From Hermatobates lingyangjiaoensis (taxonomy: Eukaryota > Arthropoda > Insecta > Hemiptera > Hermatobatidae): a stretch of 64,000 nucleotides of DNA. Location: positions 145,049-209,048 of the forward strand of contig JAPFBL010000595.1 of assembly GCA_026182355.1 (NCBI GenBank), read 5' to 3'. The first letter of the stretch is position 1; each line of letters begins with the position of its first letter. The notes under the pieces were generated by a model. It saw only the letters and a program-made list of their open reading frames with translations, was not told where the DNA came from and did no database searches. The position numbers were made by a program, and so were the translations under genes. Of the stretch, positions 1 through 11,992 are shown one piece after another.

Positions 1-1160
1 TCATAAGTAGGTACACTGAACAATTTTAAACATGAAAATACGATAAAAACACATTAAAAAGATAAAATACACACTGTGAGAATACACAAATTACATCTCC
101 TTCGGTTAAGTCGTACGGAAGGCCTCCAATGAATATCCAAGCACTACTTTTGTACTCGTCATGCCATGAAGATTTTGTTCCAGTTTTTAATTCTTGCTCA
201 CTCAGCTTTTTTATATTCTTTACATTCCTAAAACAATTTGAATGATAATAAGCACTGAGGATAAAACAAAATTCAAATATATTTGAACTACTACTACTAA
301 CGTTAAAGGGTTCATTGTTGAGTAAATTAATTATCCTAGTGTTCCACTGAAAATGAACATAGCTCAGCCAACTACAGTAATAAATGAAAACCGAAATATA
401 ATTCCTATTAAATAGCTTATGTATGTTTACAAAGTGCCTGAAGTCGGGGAGGTTATACTCAGGTTAGAGCCTCTTTGTCTAGAAACTCAATTTTTGAATT
501 CAAATTAGAGCGCTGATCGATCAAACATGGTTATGGTTAAAAAATATTCAATAAATAACTATCTAAATAATTAATATTCAAACAAAATTTACTATCTTAA
601 AATTTAACTGAAGCGTTACTGTGTTCTTCCAGTTGTTTATCATTAGAATTATTTGATTATGGACCTTATCAAATAATTTATTCCATAGGAAAAGAAAAAA
701 AACAGAAATAATTAAAAAACAGCTACGAGGCACTGCTTAAAGATTGCAGAAAATGTGTGGGCTATTTTTATGTTTTTATAACTTACTTGGAAGATTGGAA
801 ATGATTATAATACAATCATTTCGTCTGTTAAACAAAAAACTTGAAATCATTGATCAATCTGACATGTTATTAAAATTATATTTAACAGAGGGCCTAAATT
901 TCATAAGACTCGTACACTCTTCTTCCACACCTGTCATATCGTACATCGTATTTTTCTTGAACTAAATTGAACTTCAGATTTTAAGTTCTTAAATGATCTT
1001 CATAAATGCACATAGAGAACTATATCTCACTTCTATAGTTTTAGGTAGGATTGGTCAAAAATCTTTATCCTTTCCAATCCGATTGGCTCGCATTCTGTTA
1101 TAATGCAACCAAAGGTTTCTACCTCTTATAGACAGAGTTCTGCATTCTTCATCTAATGTC
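1..1160. other. AT-rich sequence, no gene seen
   Basis: No protein family, RNA gene or element end was recognised here. Open frames are short and lack recognisable motifs. The stretch ends at a (TA)n tract. Confidence 0.5.
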
Positions 1161-1185
1161 ATATATATTATAATATTTATATATA

Positions 1186-1224
<39 letters not shown>
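1161..1224. repeat. (TA)n microsatellite
   Basis: Nearly pure TA dinucleotides. Similar tracts recur through the window, usually at the edge of a Penelope-like terminus; no such terminus was identified at this one. Confidence 0.9.
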
Positions 1225-1225
<1 letters not shown>

Positions 1226-1514
1226 ATTAATTATGAAATATCACTAATATATCTAACCAAAGTGTTGCATGTATATGACGTTGCTGGCCTCCTTGGTCCT
1301 TCCGGAGTTAAATACTTGTCTATTTTGGGTAAGTTGTATTGTAATGCTGAAGTAAGTACAAGTACATATCAGTAGGAAACATGAGTTACTTATTGTATAA
1401 ATGCTTTGAATGATAGAACTAAACTTGGAAGATGAACCATTCAAGCTAACATTGCATATAATATAATTTTCATACACAGTAATGGTGGTTAGTTTATGCC
1501 ACTAACCACCTCTC

Positions 1515-2033
1515 TTTATATAGTAAAGACCTCTAACTATATATTAAAGACCTCTAAATACATATTAAAGACCTCTAACTATATATTAAAGACCTCTAAA
1601 TACATATTAAAGACCTCTAACTATATATTAAATACCTTTAACTACATATTAAAGACCTCTAAATACATATTAAAGACCTCTAACTATATATTAAAGACCT
1701 CTAACTACATATTAAAGACCTCTAACTATATATTAAAGACCTCTAACTGCATATTAAAGACCTCTAAATACATATTAAAGACCTCTAACTATATATTAAA
1801 GACCTCTAAACACATATTAAAGACCTCTAACTTATATATTAAAAACCTCTAACTATATATTAAAGACCTCTAAATGCATAATAAAGACCTCTAAATACAT
1901 ATTAAAGACCTCTAAATACATATAAAGACCTCTAACTATATATTAAAAACCTCTAACTACATATTAAAGACCTCTAAATACATATTAAAGATCTCTAAAT
2001 ACATATTAACGACTTCTAACTATATAGTAAAGA
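1515..2033. repeat. 21-bp minisatellite, about 25 copies
   Basis: Tandem copies of a 21-bp unit of the form AAAGACCTCTAAnTAnATAT, with small variants such as ACTATATATT versus AATACATATT. Because 21 is divisible by three, a frame stays open through much of the array and reads as a seven-residue repeat; this is a by-product of the period and not a gene. Confidence 0.9.
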
Positions 2034-2702
2034 TAAGTTTTATACTTGTCAGAGAAAGAATAATAATCTCATTACTTGTAACGTTGTTATAATCATCATT
2101 ACTATTATAAACATAACGGCCTCTTATAGTAAAGATATAACTATGTACTACATTTTCATCACATTGTAAAATTATGGCTGCCATATTTGAAAAAAATCAT
2201 TTAATTAAATTAAATATTCATGATTTTGATAACACTTTTAATTATAGTACAGTTGAGCATAGACCAAACCAGAATTTGTTTGAAAGAAACAAACAAATCA
2301 GCTTTTATGTGAAAATAATTTTTACTTTAAGAAAGCTATAAATGAAACAAAACTGTCGTTATTCTCCAGTAAACGTTATAAAGTTCCTTTAAATAAATTT
2401 CGAATAATTTAAAAAGTTTTATTTATTCAACTTGATATTTCATGCAATGATAATTTCAAACAGTAAGTATGATTTTCCTTTCAACTTATTTGTGCAGTAA
2501 AATAAATACTTATGTAGTTTAATGTGAATGATATATGAAAATCTCAATGATTTCAATCAGTATGAGAGGTTGATGTTTTAAGTTAACCTTCTTTTTGGTT
2601 GGTTAACACATTTTGTATGTTTTTACCAAAATAAAAACTTTTTGATTAATTGTAGGGTAAAAATCTAATGAAATGGCCTCCACATATAAAAATTTAATCG
2701 TA

Positions 2703-2747
2703 TAAACAACGCGTTTTCGAACACGTAGTGTTCTTCTTCAGGTATTA
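2703..2747 (-). ncRNA. Hammerhead ribozyme, PLE-D type, near intact
   Basis: On the minus strand CTGAAGA is followed by one extra A, a stem II of GAACAC/GTGTTC closed by TAC, GAAA, and the palindrome ACGCGT of stem III. One additional A sits between GAAA and the palindrome, and stem I is only partly paired, so activity is uncertain. It matches the intact copy at 16743-16785. Confidence 0.55.
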
Positions 2748-3074
2748 ACTAAAAAATACAATGTCATCAGAGACTTTTTGATTAATCATAATGTTAAAAA
2801 AAGATTTAAAATGCTTTATGCGTTACTTATGAAGAATAATTATCTATAGTATTATCAGTTCATATATCTTACAGGATATTAAACCTATCTATTATTTCTA
2901 ATTGACATAGAAATTAGATCTATTTTGACTAAAAGTATGTCACAAATTAAGATAGTTTTACTTAATTTAAGATGAAGGAAGATATATTACTTCCATTTAA
3001 GTTATTGAAATGATTTATGGAAGTTATACTTCTTATAATTTAGTAGCATTAATTAAACGATATATTTGTGATAT

Positions 3075-3241
3075 ATATCGTATTACAGACATACATATTT
3101 ATACTTCATAAATAATAGGTACAGTATTAAGCATTGTATGTTGCATATATGAAGCATATTATATCATATTACAGATGTACATATTTATACTTCATAAATA
3201 ACACAGTATTAAGCATTTTATGTTGCATATATGAAGCATAT
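3075..3241. repeat. Local tandem duplication
   Basis: Two adjacent copies of a roughly 70-95 bp segment containing ATTTATACTTCATAAATAA and GTTGCATATATGAAGCATAT. The copies differ by small deletions. Confidence 0.75.
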
Positions 3242-4279
3242 TAGACTTAGATGTCCTAAAATGAGATATTATTCATGTAATATTCATTTAAAAATTAAGA
3301 AAGTATAACTATTAAGTTATTGATTAGTAGTGAGGTTCGTACTGAGATTGTAATTTAAAATTAGAAGAGTATTTTATTTTGTTATGACATTGGCACATTT
3401 AATAATGTTAAACATTATTTTAACAATTTCAGCAGTAACAACTTTAACTATTGATTACCTTTTCATCATAAACATTAAAATGTTTCTTGGCTCATTAGAA
3501 TAAATCAGTCAAAATATAAACTGTTATTTATAGTTCACTTGAGCATAGACCAAACCAAAATGTATTTAAAGAAACAATTAAACAAATCAACTTCTACTGT
3601 GATTCTGACAAGTAATCACAAAAGAAAGTTATTATTTCACTTTCTTTGTCTTCCTAGTATCTAAAATGAAATTTGCTTTCTTTTGAACTTAATATTGTGA
3701 TTTTATGTGCAAAATGATAACTTTTTTATTGTCTCAAAAAGAACAAACAATAATTTGTGGTTTGACATAAATTACCATAATGTATCTTTATCAAGGTTCA
3801 ACATTGACAAAAACTATGCAGTTCTTTTCCTGATAAAGAATTATTTATAACAGGAATTTCATAATAGTGTATCAAACTTGCAGGAATCATTCTCACTTAC
3901 ATACCTTTTGATATTATCAAAAAACAATATCAGAAATGGCTTTAAAACACATCACTTCGTTTAAATCAATCGACATTTTAAAATCTAATTTTTTCGTTAT
4001 CACTTCATTTAATTTACAGTGAAGCAAAATGTTGTTATCTAAACTTTTAGATTATTGAATCATTTAGTAATAATTTAAATGTTTAATAGGATCGTATAGG
4101 TAAGTTTTATAAACTCTGGCTGTATGTATATGTCTAGAAAAAATTACATCTTTTTTTTTGTTGATAGTGCATCGTCTACTAGGACATTAGCACTGTCTGG
4201 TTTTGTTAGATTCTCTAGTTCCTCATATTTTGTTGTAGAGTTTTATTTCCTTTAGGAATGATGTCACTTCACTGGAATA

Positions 4280-4850
4280 TTTATTATCAGGGGCTAGTGC
4301 TGTTATCAATTTTGATGGTATACCTAGAGTCATCCTTTCTTCCTCTAAGTGGGCATTCTTCAATTAAATGGGCCACCCACAACACATCTTTACTTTTAAG
4401 ACATGAGGGTCTTTGTTCTCTGGATAACAGGTAACTATGTGTAGCTCGCTTGTGACCTATATGTAGGCGGTTTAACATCACATTCGTTTCTCGATTTTCT
4501 GTTCCAGTGTTTATTGTTGTTGCAATTGATCCCATTATTTTCCGAAGTTAAGTGGTTTCTTCATTCCATTCGGTTTTCAACCCTGTTCATATTGCTTTTA
4601 TAATATTCTTTCTCATGTCCTTCAGCTATTATATTTCTAGTTTCTCTGTTAGTTGCTTCCTTTGATGCTCTGTCTGCTTTATCATTTCCTTCAATACCGA
4701 CATAGTTTGGTATCCAGGCAAATCACACTTGCTTGTTCCTAATATTTAGGTCATGAAGGCATTCAAATATCTAAAAAATTATAGAAGCTTTTAAATTATG
4801 TTCTTCTAGGGCTATCAATGCCAATGACATCTTATTTATCACTTTAATTA
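4280..4850 (-). pseudogene. LINE relic: RNase H domain and C-terminal region
   Basis: Minus-strand translation gives an RNase H-like stretch around 4660-4740 (WIPNYVGIEGNDKAD, then RASKEATN), the usual WxPxHxGxxGNxxAD motif of RNase H in I/Jockey-type non-LTR retrotransposons, with N in place of the histidine. Downstream, 4287-4535 reads NRLHIGHKRATHSYLLSREQ and then EECP, typical of the region after RNase H, where a Cys/His motif is normally found; here that motif is damaged. Several frameshifts and stops separate the pieces, so this is a dead fragment. Reverse transcriptase is not present and the 5' side is lost. The clade cannot be fixed. Confidence 0.7.
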
Positions 4851-4977
4851 GTTGTTGCTAAGTCTGTTCTAATAATGAATATAACTTATATTGACTTAAA
4901 GAACTACACAAGAAATTGTTTTGTTTGATACTGAAGTTATAGTTATCTAAGAACGTGATATTTTTAAGAAAGTTTAA

Positions 4978-5055
4978 AAAGACGGATTACCCGAAAATTT
5001 GAGTCTGTAAGTGTGTTTCCTTACTTTGTGTGTTGCTCTTTGTTAATCTCGAACT
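4978..5055 (+). mobile_element. PLE-B terminus fragment with truncated hammerhead
   Basis: Begins inside the hammerhead (GACGGATTACCC, then GAAAATTTGAG) and continues into the family tail TGTAAGTGTGTTTCCTTAC. It abuts the (TA)n tract at about 5058-5086. The CTGAAGA half of the core is missing. The same tail occurs at 6207, 23212, 35297 and, inverted, near 36310. Confidence 0.65.
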
Positions 5056-5086
5056 CGTATATATATATATAAATATATATATATAT

Positions 5087-5899
5087 ATGATTCGATGCGA
5101 TGTTGACCAATGGGAGTAGAGTTACAGGTCCAAGCGTAAGGTCCCAGTTGCCCGCTGCTCAGCAAAAAGCCTTTACGTTCTGCCAATAGGTATAGAGGTT
5201 GCACAGTCCCTCTGTGTTAAATGATGTTTGGCAGAAAACGTTAGCCTCACTTTACAGTGAACTCCTGTTCCCTTTCTATTTTTGATTTTTGTGGTGGTTG
5301 GGTGTTGTTGTTGTTTACTATTTTCTGTTACGGATATTGCTGGATATTTAAATGATACTCTCGGTTGTTTACTGCGAAAAGCCGCCTTCATCTTCATGCC
5401 AACAGGGGTAGAGGTTGCACAGTCCCTCTTGATTATTAAGAGATGTTGACACTGGAATCCAACTTCTTCTCGTAGAAACATCTTCAAGTTGTAGGTAGTT
5501 GAAGATGTTTCTACGAGAAGAAGTTGGATTCCAGTGTCAACATCTCTTAATAATCAAGAGGGACTGTGCAACCTCTACCCCTGTTGGCATGAAGATGAAG
5601 GCGGCTTTTCGCAGTAAACAACCGAGAGTATCATTTAAATATCCAGCAATATCCGTAACAGAAAATAGTAAACAACAACAACACCCAACCACCACAAAAA
5701 TCAAAAATAGAAAGGGAACAGGAGTTCACTGTAAAGTGAGGCTAACGTTTTCTGCCAAACATCATTTAACACAGAGGGACTGTGCAACCTCTATACCTAT
5801 TGGCAGAACGCAAAGGCTTTTTGCTGAGCAGCGGGCAACTGGGACCTTACGCTTGGACCTGTAACTCTACTCCCATTGGTCAACATCGCATCGAATCAT
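5087..5899. repeat. 813-bp near-perfect palindrome, unknown element
   Basis: Arms of about 400 bp (5087-5487 and 5499-5899) are almost identical inverted copies around an 11-nt loop; one clear difference is A/G near 5174 versus 5811. Both ends are close to (TA)n tracts. Each arm carries the same open frame (104 codons at 5173-5487 minus; 121 codons at 5499-5864 plus) with no recognised domain and an internal duplicated motif RDCATS followed by P(V/I)G. The layout matches the PLE palindromes elsewhere in the window, but no hammerhead core or RT was seen, so the family is unknown. Confidence 0.8.
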
Positions 5900-5904
5900 A
5901 TTCC

Positions 5905-6250
5905 TTTCCCCGGACAACCCATAGGAAAATATATATATATATATATATATATATAGTGTTCCTTGGAAATACGATCCAAAACGGACAAATATAGATCTAT
6001 ATAGACAAAGAAACATAGAAAAATCAAAAGAACACACTTACAGTCTCTAATTTTCGGTTTGAACCGTCTTCAGGAGAGATAAGAGAGGGAAACCAAGCGC
6101 ACTGGTTCAGTCTGGGCACTGGGTCTCCAACCGTCTCTGAACCAGTGCGCTTGATTTCCCTCTCTTATCTCTCTTGAAGACGGTTCAAACCGAAAATTAG
6201 AGACTGTAAGTGTGTTCTTTTGACTTCTCTATGTTTCTTTGTCTATATTG

Positions 6251-6292
<42 letters not shown>
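5905..6292. mobile_element. PLE-B inverted pair in (TA)n
   Basis: Two head-to-head copies of one terminus: left arm about 5957-6108 (minus sense) and right arm about 6140-6250 (plus sense), sharing AGTGCGCTTG, CTCTCTTATCTCTC, the hammerhead and the tail ATGTTTCTTTGTCTAT. (TA)n tracts lie on both sides (5930-5955 and 6252-6291). The left hammerhead (6043-6078) is intact. The right one (6165-6205) has TTGAAGA in place of CTGAAGA, losing the core cytosine. Confidence 0.8.
6043..6078 (-). ncRNA. Hammerhead ribozyme, PLE-B type, intact core
   Basis: Minus-strand order: stem I strand TCTC, CTGAAGA, extra C, stem II GGTT-CA-AACC, GAAA, ATT, A at the cleavage site, then GAGA pairing with TCTC. Stem III is only A15.1-U16.1 and A-U, made from the palindrome AATT, so it would be stable mainly as a dimer. 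All conserved core residues are present. Confidence 0.75.
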
Positions 6293-6293
<1 letters not shown>

Positions 6294-6376
6294 GATTTGT
6301 TTTTTGACCCAATATTCATATGATATAATTTATTTCTGATGAGGGTTGAGGTCTTATGATTGAAACTACTTCTGTC

Positions 6377-6413
6377 GCCGATGTTTCGACAAATATTTGT
6401 CATCTTCAGGGCT
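6377..6413 (-). ncRNA. Hammerhead ribozyme, PLE-C type, intact core
   Basis: Minus strand: stem I GCC, CTGAAGA, extra T, a long stem II from the perfect inverted repeat GACAAAT/ATTTGTC, GAAA, CAT, cleavage-site C, then GGC pairing with GCC. All core residues are canonical. Confidence 0.8.
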
Positions 6414-6891
6414 ACAACACTTTTTTTACAATTAGCACTATTACTACTACAATATTGGACATTGTTTACATTTTAAATGTTTAAAAACATGTGGGCAATA
6501 GAGAGGTATTGATTGATAATTCTGGTAACACAGCTATGGATTTTAACATTATTATACGGGTATATTTGTTTTTACTGCTCTTATATTATTTCAGAAGTAT
6601 AAATATCTATATTTCCTTACTTCAGAAATCTGTAAGCATTTCTTCGATATTCATTCCTTAATTGCATTACATGGTTTATAAATCCGAGCTATTGTCTACA
6701 AACCATGTAATGCATTTAAGGAATGAATATTGAAAAAAAGAACAGATTTCTGAGGTAAGGAAATATAGATATTTATATTTCTGAAATAATGTAAGAGTAA
6801 TAAAAACAAATATACCCATGTATCAATGTTAAAAACCATATCTGTCTTACCAGAATTATCAATCAATACCTCTCTATTGCCCACATGTTAA

Positions 6892-7610
6892 TCCATTATA
6901 TCTCACTGTCCTCATTTGAGGACAGTCCATCAAAGCACAAAACTTTTAAACGCCTGTATTTTGGATAGTTTAACAGATATGCATCATTTACTGGCATTCT
7001 AGTTTGTTATGTTACCATTGATACGAGAAATAAATAATGAAAACAGCCTTCAAGAGGTTGCTATTTTGTAAAAAAATTGGTAAAATGTTCAAGAGAAATC
7101 AACATTTTATTTTCATCTCTGGTTTACTCTATATTGAATTGTAAAACTTAGGACTGAAAAATAGTAATTTTTATAACAAAACAAATAATGTGAATTCTAT
7201 TATATAACCATTTGTTTACTCTTCAAAAATATATATGATCTAAAATAATGATATTCTAAACGAGGACAGTGGGATGATGTGGTATCCATGCTGCCACTAG
7301 CAGTGTGTTCAGACCTGTGCACTTAGAACTATCAAACATTCCAAGCTCTAGTGGTTTAACAGTTGTGATTATTGATTTGACGAGGGAAGTTATCGTAAAT
7401 TAAATCTCATAAATAAAAAAAAATTAAAAAAACGTAATTAAAAAATAACAATAAAATATAACCTTATAAAATTATAATTTTATAAAACAAAATATATAAA
7501 AATAAAGGTACAAATATAACTTCAACGTGTTTCTAATTCCTATTTAAACAACCTGTGGACATTTTTTTTTTTATGAAATTTGCAATATCAAAAACTTGGG
7601 ATATAATGGG
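6892..7610. mobile_element. piggyBac-type MITE
   Basis: The 719-bp insert is flanked by TTAA on both sides (6888-6891 and 7611-7614), the target duplication of piggyBac elements. The ends form an imperfect terminal inverted repeat: TCCATTATATCTCA on the left and CCCATTATATCCCA as the inverse of the right. It carries no transposase frame, so it is non-autonomous. A short subterminal palindrome (CCTCATTTGAGG) lies near 6910, with GAGGACAGTGGGATG near 7262. Removing the insert and one TTAA restores the PLE-C arm seen at 6470-6500. Confidence 0.8.
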
Positions 7611-7684
7611 TTAAACATTTAAAATGTAATCAATATCCAATATTGTCGTAGTAATAGAGCTAATTTTTAAAAAAAAGTGTTGTA

Positions 7685-7720
7685 GCCCTGAAGATGACAA
7701 ATATATGTCGAAACGTCAGC
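7685..7720 (+). ncRNA. Hammerhead ribozyme, PLE-C type, near intact
   Basis: GCC, CTGAAGA, extra T, stem II GACA/TGTC, GAAA, CGT, cleavage-site C, then AGC. The core is complete, but the first stem I pair is C/A, so stem I is weakened. Confidence 0.65.
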
Positions 7721-7893
7721 GAGAGAATTAGGACTTCAATGGACAGAAATGCAACTTTAATGTCAAAAGTTTTAAAAACTGCTCACTAATGGTGATAAAG
7801 GAACGTTAAAATGATCTTTGTTTTCCTTGAGAGGGATATTTAAGAAATGGCAGTAAAATATATATATAATATTGAGTTAGATCCAAATTGATT

Positions 7894-7898
<5 letters not shown>

Positions 7899-7940
<42 letters not shown>

Positions 7941-7942
7941 GG
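7899..7942. repeat. (GA)n microsatellite
   Basis: GA dinucleotide run with one GATA interruption near its end. Confidence 0.9.
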
Positions 7943-10290
7943 AAGATCAGAAAAAGATCATTGAATTTGGTGAACAATAACTACGAAAAGTATTAGTATC
8001 ATTCCCGTGATACAACTAGCGCTACCTATCAAAGTTTGCTGCAGTTTATAATTAGTTAAAATGGAGGTTGCATAGCGTCTTACACCAGAGTTTCTTTTTT
8101 TTTATAATACAATAGGAATTCTTGTACTTAAAATAAAAGAAAATAACTACTTTTACAAAATAAATAGCTACTTGTTATTAAAATGCTATTAATTTCAAAT
8201 AATAAAGAAGAACTGGTTATATAGACGTTGTTTTAACCATACATCTTCAATAGTTGTTACGGCTTGTTCTAATCACCATCTTAGTATTTCTTTTATACAG
8301 TTTGAAGTAAGTTGAAATCTTAATAACTTGAATATATTTTGCTTAAAAATATTCGATTAACTGATTTTTTACGATACATTTTATTTTGTGATGTTACAGA
8401 TATAAGAAGCAGAATGAATACCTTTATGTGGAAGTAAGGTTAGTGTACCTTTTAATTGTTGTTTTATTTTTTATACTTAATTATAGCGAACCCCAAAATA
8501 TATCTGTCCTCAAACGATATTATAAAATTAATTATTTGAACATAATCATTCTTACTTAATAGATTAATTATTATAAATATCAAAGGAAATAATTCAATAG
8601 GGCTTTATGTATTTAGTGTTTATTAAAAATTATATTGTAATTCTGTTACAACGTATTTATTATGTCTTATTTTATAAGTTAAGGCAAAAGCATTAAAATA
8701 ATTACAGATAACACATAAACGTTGATATCTGTTAAATAATTTCTATTTTGGCATTCATATATCAGTTATTGCGTTTCTTTGGAGATTTCAACATTTATGA
8801 AGCACTAAATAAATAATTACAACTGTTTATTAATGTGTACAATTTAATGTTTATTATGAACATGAAATATTTGAATAATAATTACATATATACTAACAAT
8901 GAAATAAAAAACTCCAGGGATTTAAACTTAAGAAAATATTTATATAAAAGAATCGTTTCCTTAAAGCATTTTTCAACTAAAATTAAAAAAGAAGGTAACA
9001 GCAAATCAATGCAAGTAATAAAGAAATTACAATTATGGCGTGTCATTTAATTCACAACTTTATAAAACCATTGATGGTTTTCATAATTTGTTTTTTATAG
9101 AAAAGATTAGAAGTATATTGAAAATGACAATTGTGATTTCATCGAGAAATGAATCACACAATGGAAATAATTCCTATAACCTTTTCTAATAGCTGTTATC
9201 TTCGTATTTCTTTTATACAGTTTGGATTGAGTTGCAGTTTTATAATTTGAATATGGTTTAAAAAATAGTAATATTAAGTTTCAAAATATGATTACTGAAC
9301 ATCAGTATCTAACGGTATGGAGTTTTTGCTGAAAGTGTGACCAATCAATTTCACGCACAGATTATTTAAAGATATATCGTATTACAAATTAAGATATTTA
9401 CAAAATTAATGACTGGTAAAAAATCTAGATTGATATTTAACGATTTTATAATCAATACAATTAAAACAAAACGTTTTTGTAATGACTAAGAATATATAGT
9501 CATTATTTGTTTTTGTACTTTTACTTTATTAAACTGAATTTAACTTTTAAAAATCCACAACTCTTATGTTCAAAATTAAACCATCAATTAAGAAGTAATA
9601 TAAACAAAAAAAACTTGGATTTGCTAATGTATCGACTTGTGATCAGTCAGTTGTTAAGATTTGTAAAAGTAATTTGAATGGAAAAAAGTAAAAAAACTCA
9701 GACTACTTTCGTTTGTAATATTATTATTGCATTTTAAACTATTCATTCTAGCAATATGAGAAGGGATACATTTCTGTTAAATTACATCAAAAGAGACCTA
9801 GAGTGATATCATTAATTATTAATAAAATAATATCTACATCTCTAGTAATTATAGTAATCAATGACATTATTAAAAAAAACATTAATTATTAATAAAATAT
9901 TATCTGCTTCTTATTAAAAAACAATTCTTAATAATAATAATTTACTATAATATAATAAAAAAATTAGTTTTTTTATTTACTGTGTACCTATAGTTTACTC
10001 TGAAACGTTTGTTATCCTGTGTAGTTCGTTTTTATGATGATAATATATAATAATAGTATATTGTATTATTGATAAAACAATTATCAATAAGGATATTGAT
10101 AACAATAATAAGGATATTAAACAGTTATCAAAATAAGGACCAAAATCTTAATTATTAATAGAATCATAAGTACATCTCTGGCAATTCTGTGATATGATTC
10201 GATATTTTAATAATAGGTTCTCTTTTATATAAAATTCACTAGGAATAGGCTCCCACATTACATAAGTTAAATCTCATTCATCCAGCAACA
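7943..10290. other. AT-rich sequence with a diverged direct repeat
   Basis: No gene recognised. Segments near 8250-8370 and 9190-9280 share GTATTTCTTTTATACAGTTTG and flanking sequence, suggesting two copies of an unnamed dispersed repeat. The 71-codon frame at 8835-9050 has no recognised motif. Confidence 0.45.
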
Positions 10291-10299
10291 TATTTGTTT

Positions 10300-10795
10300 G
10301 TAATGCAACTTGAAGTTATAGTATCTGAATGTACCTTGCTAATGAGGTTACAGTGCCTGAATGTAACTGTGCTCATGAGGTTACAGTACCTGAATGTAAC
10401 TGTGCCTATGAGATTACAGTATCTGATTTTACCTGTGCTTCTAAAGTTATCTGAATTACAGTATCTGAATGTACCAGTGCTTATGAAGTTTCAGTATCTG
10501 AATGTACCAGTGCTTATGAGATTACAGTATCTGATTTTACCTGTGCTTTAAAGTTACAGTACCTGAATGTAACTGTGCTTATGAGGTTACAGTATCTGAA
10601 TTTAACCGTGCTCATGAGGTTACAGTATCTAATGTACCTGTGCTTATGAGATTACAGTATCTGATTTTACCAGTGACAGTATCTGAATGTACCAGTGCTT
10701 ATGAGATTACAGTATCTGATTTTACCTGTGCTTCTAAAGTTACAGTATCTGAATATACCAGTGCTTATGAAGTTTCAGTACCTGAATGCACAGTG
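10300..10795. repeat. Minisatellite, ~33-bp unit
   Basis: Irregular tandem copies around the core TTACAGTATCTGAATGTACC, then TGTGCTTATGAGG. Several units are shortened. The open frame across it is a period effect. Confidence 0.85.
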
Positions 10796-11137
10796 ATAGT
10801 AGCATAAGTGTACCTAACATATATTTTATTGTTTCGTTTTCTATTTACTGCAGTTACTTTCGCTACTTTTAATTTGTTTTGAATTTTATCAATTAATTTT
10901 TCTAAAATCTGTAGTTTTTACTGCATATCTTGTGCTCTCTTTTTTTGTTTGTTTTTCATCTTTCTTATTTTATATTTCCTTATTTCCAGGTTAACATTAT
11001 TGCACAGGTACAATACTGTAACTTTTCGCTATGTAGCACTTATGTAACACTAATTCTGTAGCACTTACTGGTCATGATCTATTCTAGTTTATTTTTTTTA
11101 TAGTTTATCTACTTGTCTGGTTGTACAAATGAATCCA
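10796..11137. other. AT-rich sequence, nothing recognised
   Basis: No coding, RNA or repeat signature recognised between the minisatellite and the Helitron. Confidence 0.4.
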
Positions 11138-11992
11138 TCTATATATAAATTCTCTTCGTGGCTCTGTATGTATGTATGTATGTTTGTACCTTATGCATTC
11201 GGCCTACAATGGACCTTTTTCAAAAATTCTTTTACAAGGCACTTTCTATAGGTCTTGGGGTGGTTTTAGGATATTAAACTCTGGGGGGCAGCCTAACCCA
11301 GGCCCCCTAGGGCCCTATAATAGATAAGGTTTGCTGTATAACCTGTTTGTTTACATTTTGACTTTAATTGGTAATGGCAACCGCAGGTAGGTTATTCTTT
11401 GTGATAATATTTCCACATGCTTTGTTCAATTATTTTTTCGATACAATGCTTCTTCATAAACAAATAATATTTCATCAAAATATTCTTATTCAAACTTTTA
11501 AGAGACAATTTTGTTTACTGATATAATTTTAATTGGACATTTAAAACTGTGTGAAGTCTTCAAATTGAAATCATTGAATGAAATGTTATGTGATATGGTT
11601 TAGCCTCTTCAACTAACTGGTTCCTAATTGAAACGATTTGGGGGTTTAAAATTTGTATCATATTTAACAGATAAGACATATCACATTTAATGAGCTTAGA
11701 CTTCTTTCAAATTTCTTGATGTATTGTTCGGCAAAAAATATTCTTTTTATTATTTGTTTAATCTAATCTATCAACTTCCAATATTATTAGACAATGTGTG
11801 AAATTTATAATCACTGTTAGATTATATATTTTTTGCGTAATCTATAATTTTAATTCTGTATTAATTTCGTTTATCTCAAAAAAGTTAAGTATGATGGAAC
11901 TATAGAAAATTTAAATTGTTTTCGTTATATGTAATTTATTATTAGAGTTGAAATTAAATTGTTTCCCGGATAAAGCCGGGTAGATCAGCTAG
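11138..11992 (+). mobile_element. Non-autonomous Helitron
   Basis: Starts with TC (TCTATATATAAATTCTC) directly after host A and ends with CTAG directly before host T, the AT insertion rule of Helitrons. A short GC hairpin, CCCGG (11965-11969) pairing with CCGGG (11976-11980), lies 8 nt before the terminal CTAG, as in Helitron 3' ends. The 855-bp body has no Rep/helicase frame. There are no terminal inverted repeats or target duplication, as expected for rolling-circle elements. Confidence 0.8.

Larger units (their letters stand above)
2034..4200. other. AT-rich interspersed sequence with internal duplications
   Basis: No coding region recognised. Two blocks, about 2236-2310 and 3530-3600, share a motif beginning TTGAGCATAGACCAAACC and look like diverged copies of one dispersed repeat. 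A hammerhead-like PLE-D terminus lies at 2703-2747. Confidence 0.5.
6298..7745. mobile_element. PLE-C inverted pair, interrupted by a MITE
   Basis: Left arm 6340-6690 and right arm 6700-6887 plus 7615-7745 are inverted copies of one PLE-C terminus; the centre is near 6690 (ACCATGTAATGCATTTAAGG with its inverse). The right arm is split by the 719-bp insertion at 6892-7610. Both arms end in a hammerhead facing outward (6377-6413 minus and 7685-7720 plus). A (TA)n tract borders the left end at 6252-6291. Confidence 0.8.

Noticed and set aside
1496..1852. 118-codon frame through the 21-bp repeat
   Set aside because: The open frame follows from a period divisible by three; no start context or domain, and it encodes only the repeat.
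5499..5864. 121-codon frame as a host gene
   Set aside because: The same frame is present inverted at 5173-5487 inside a palindrome, so it belongs to a repeat; no function can be assigned.
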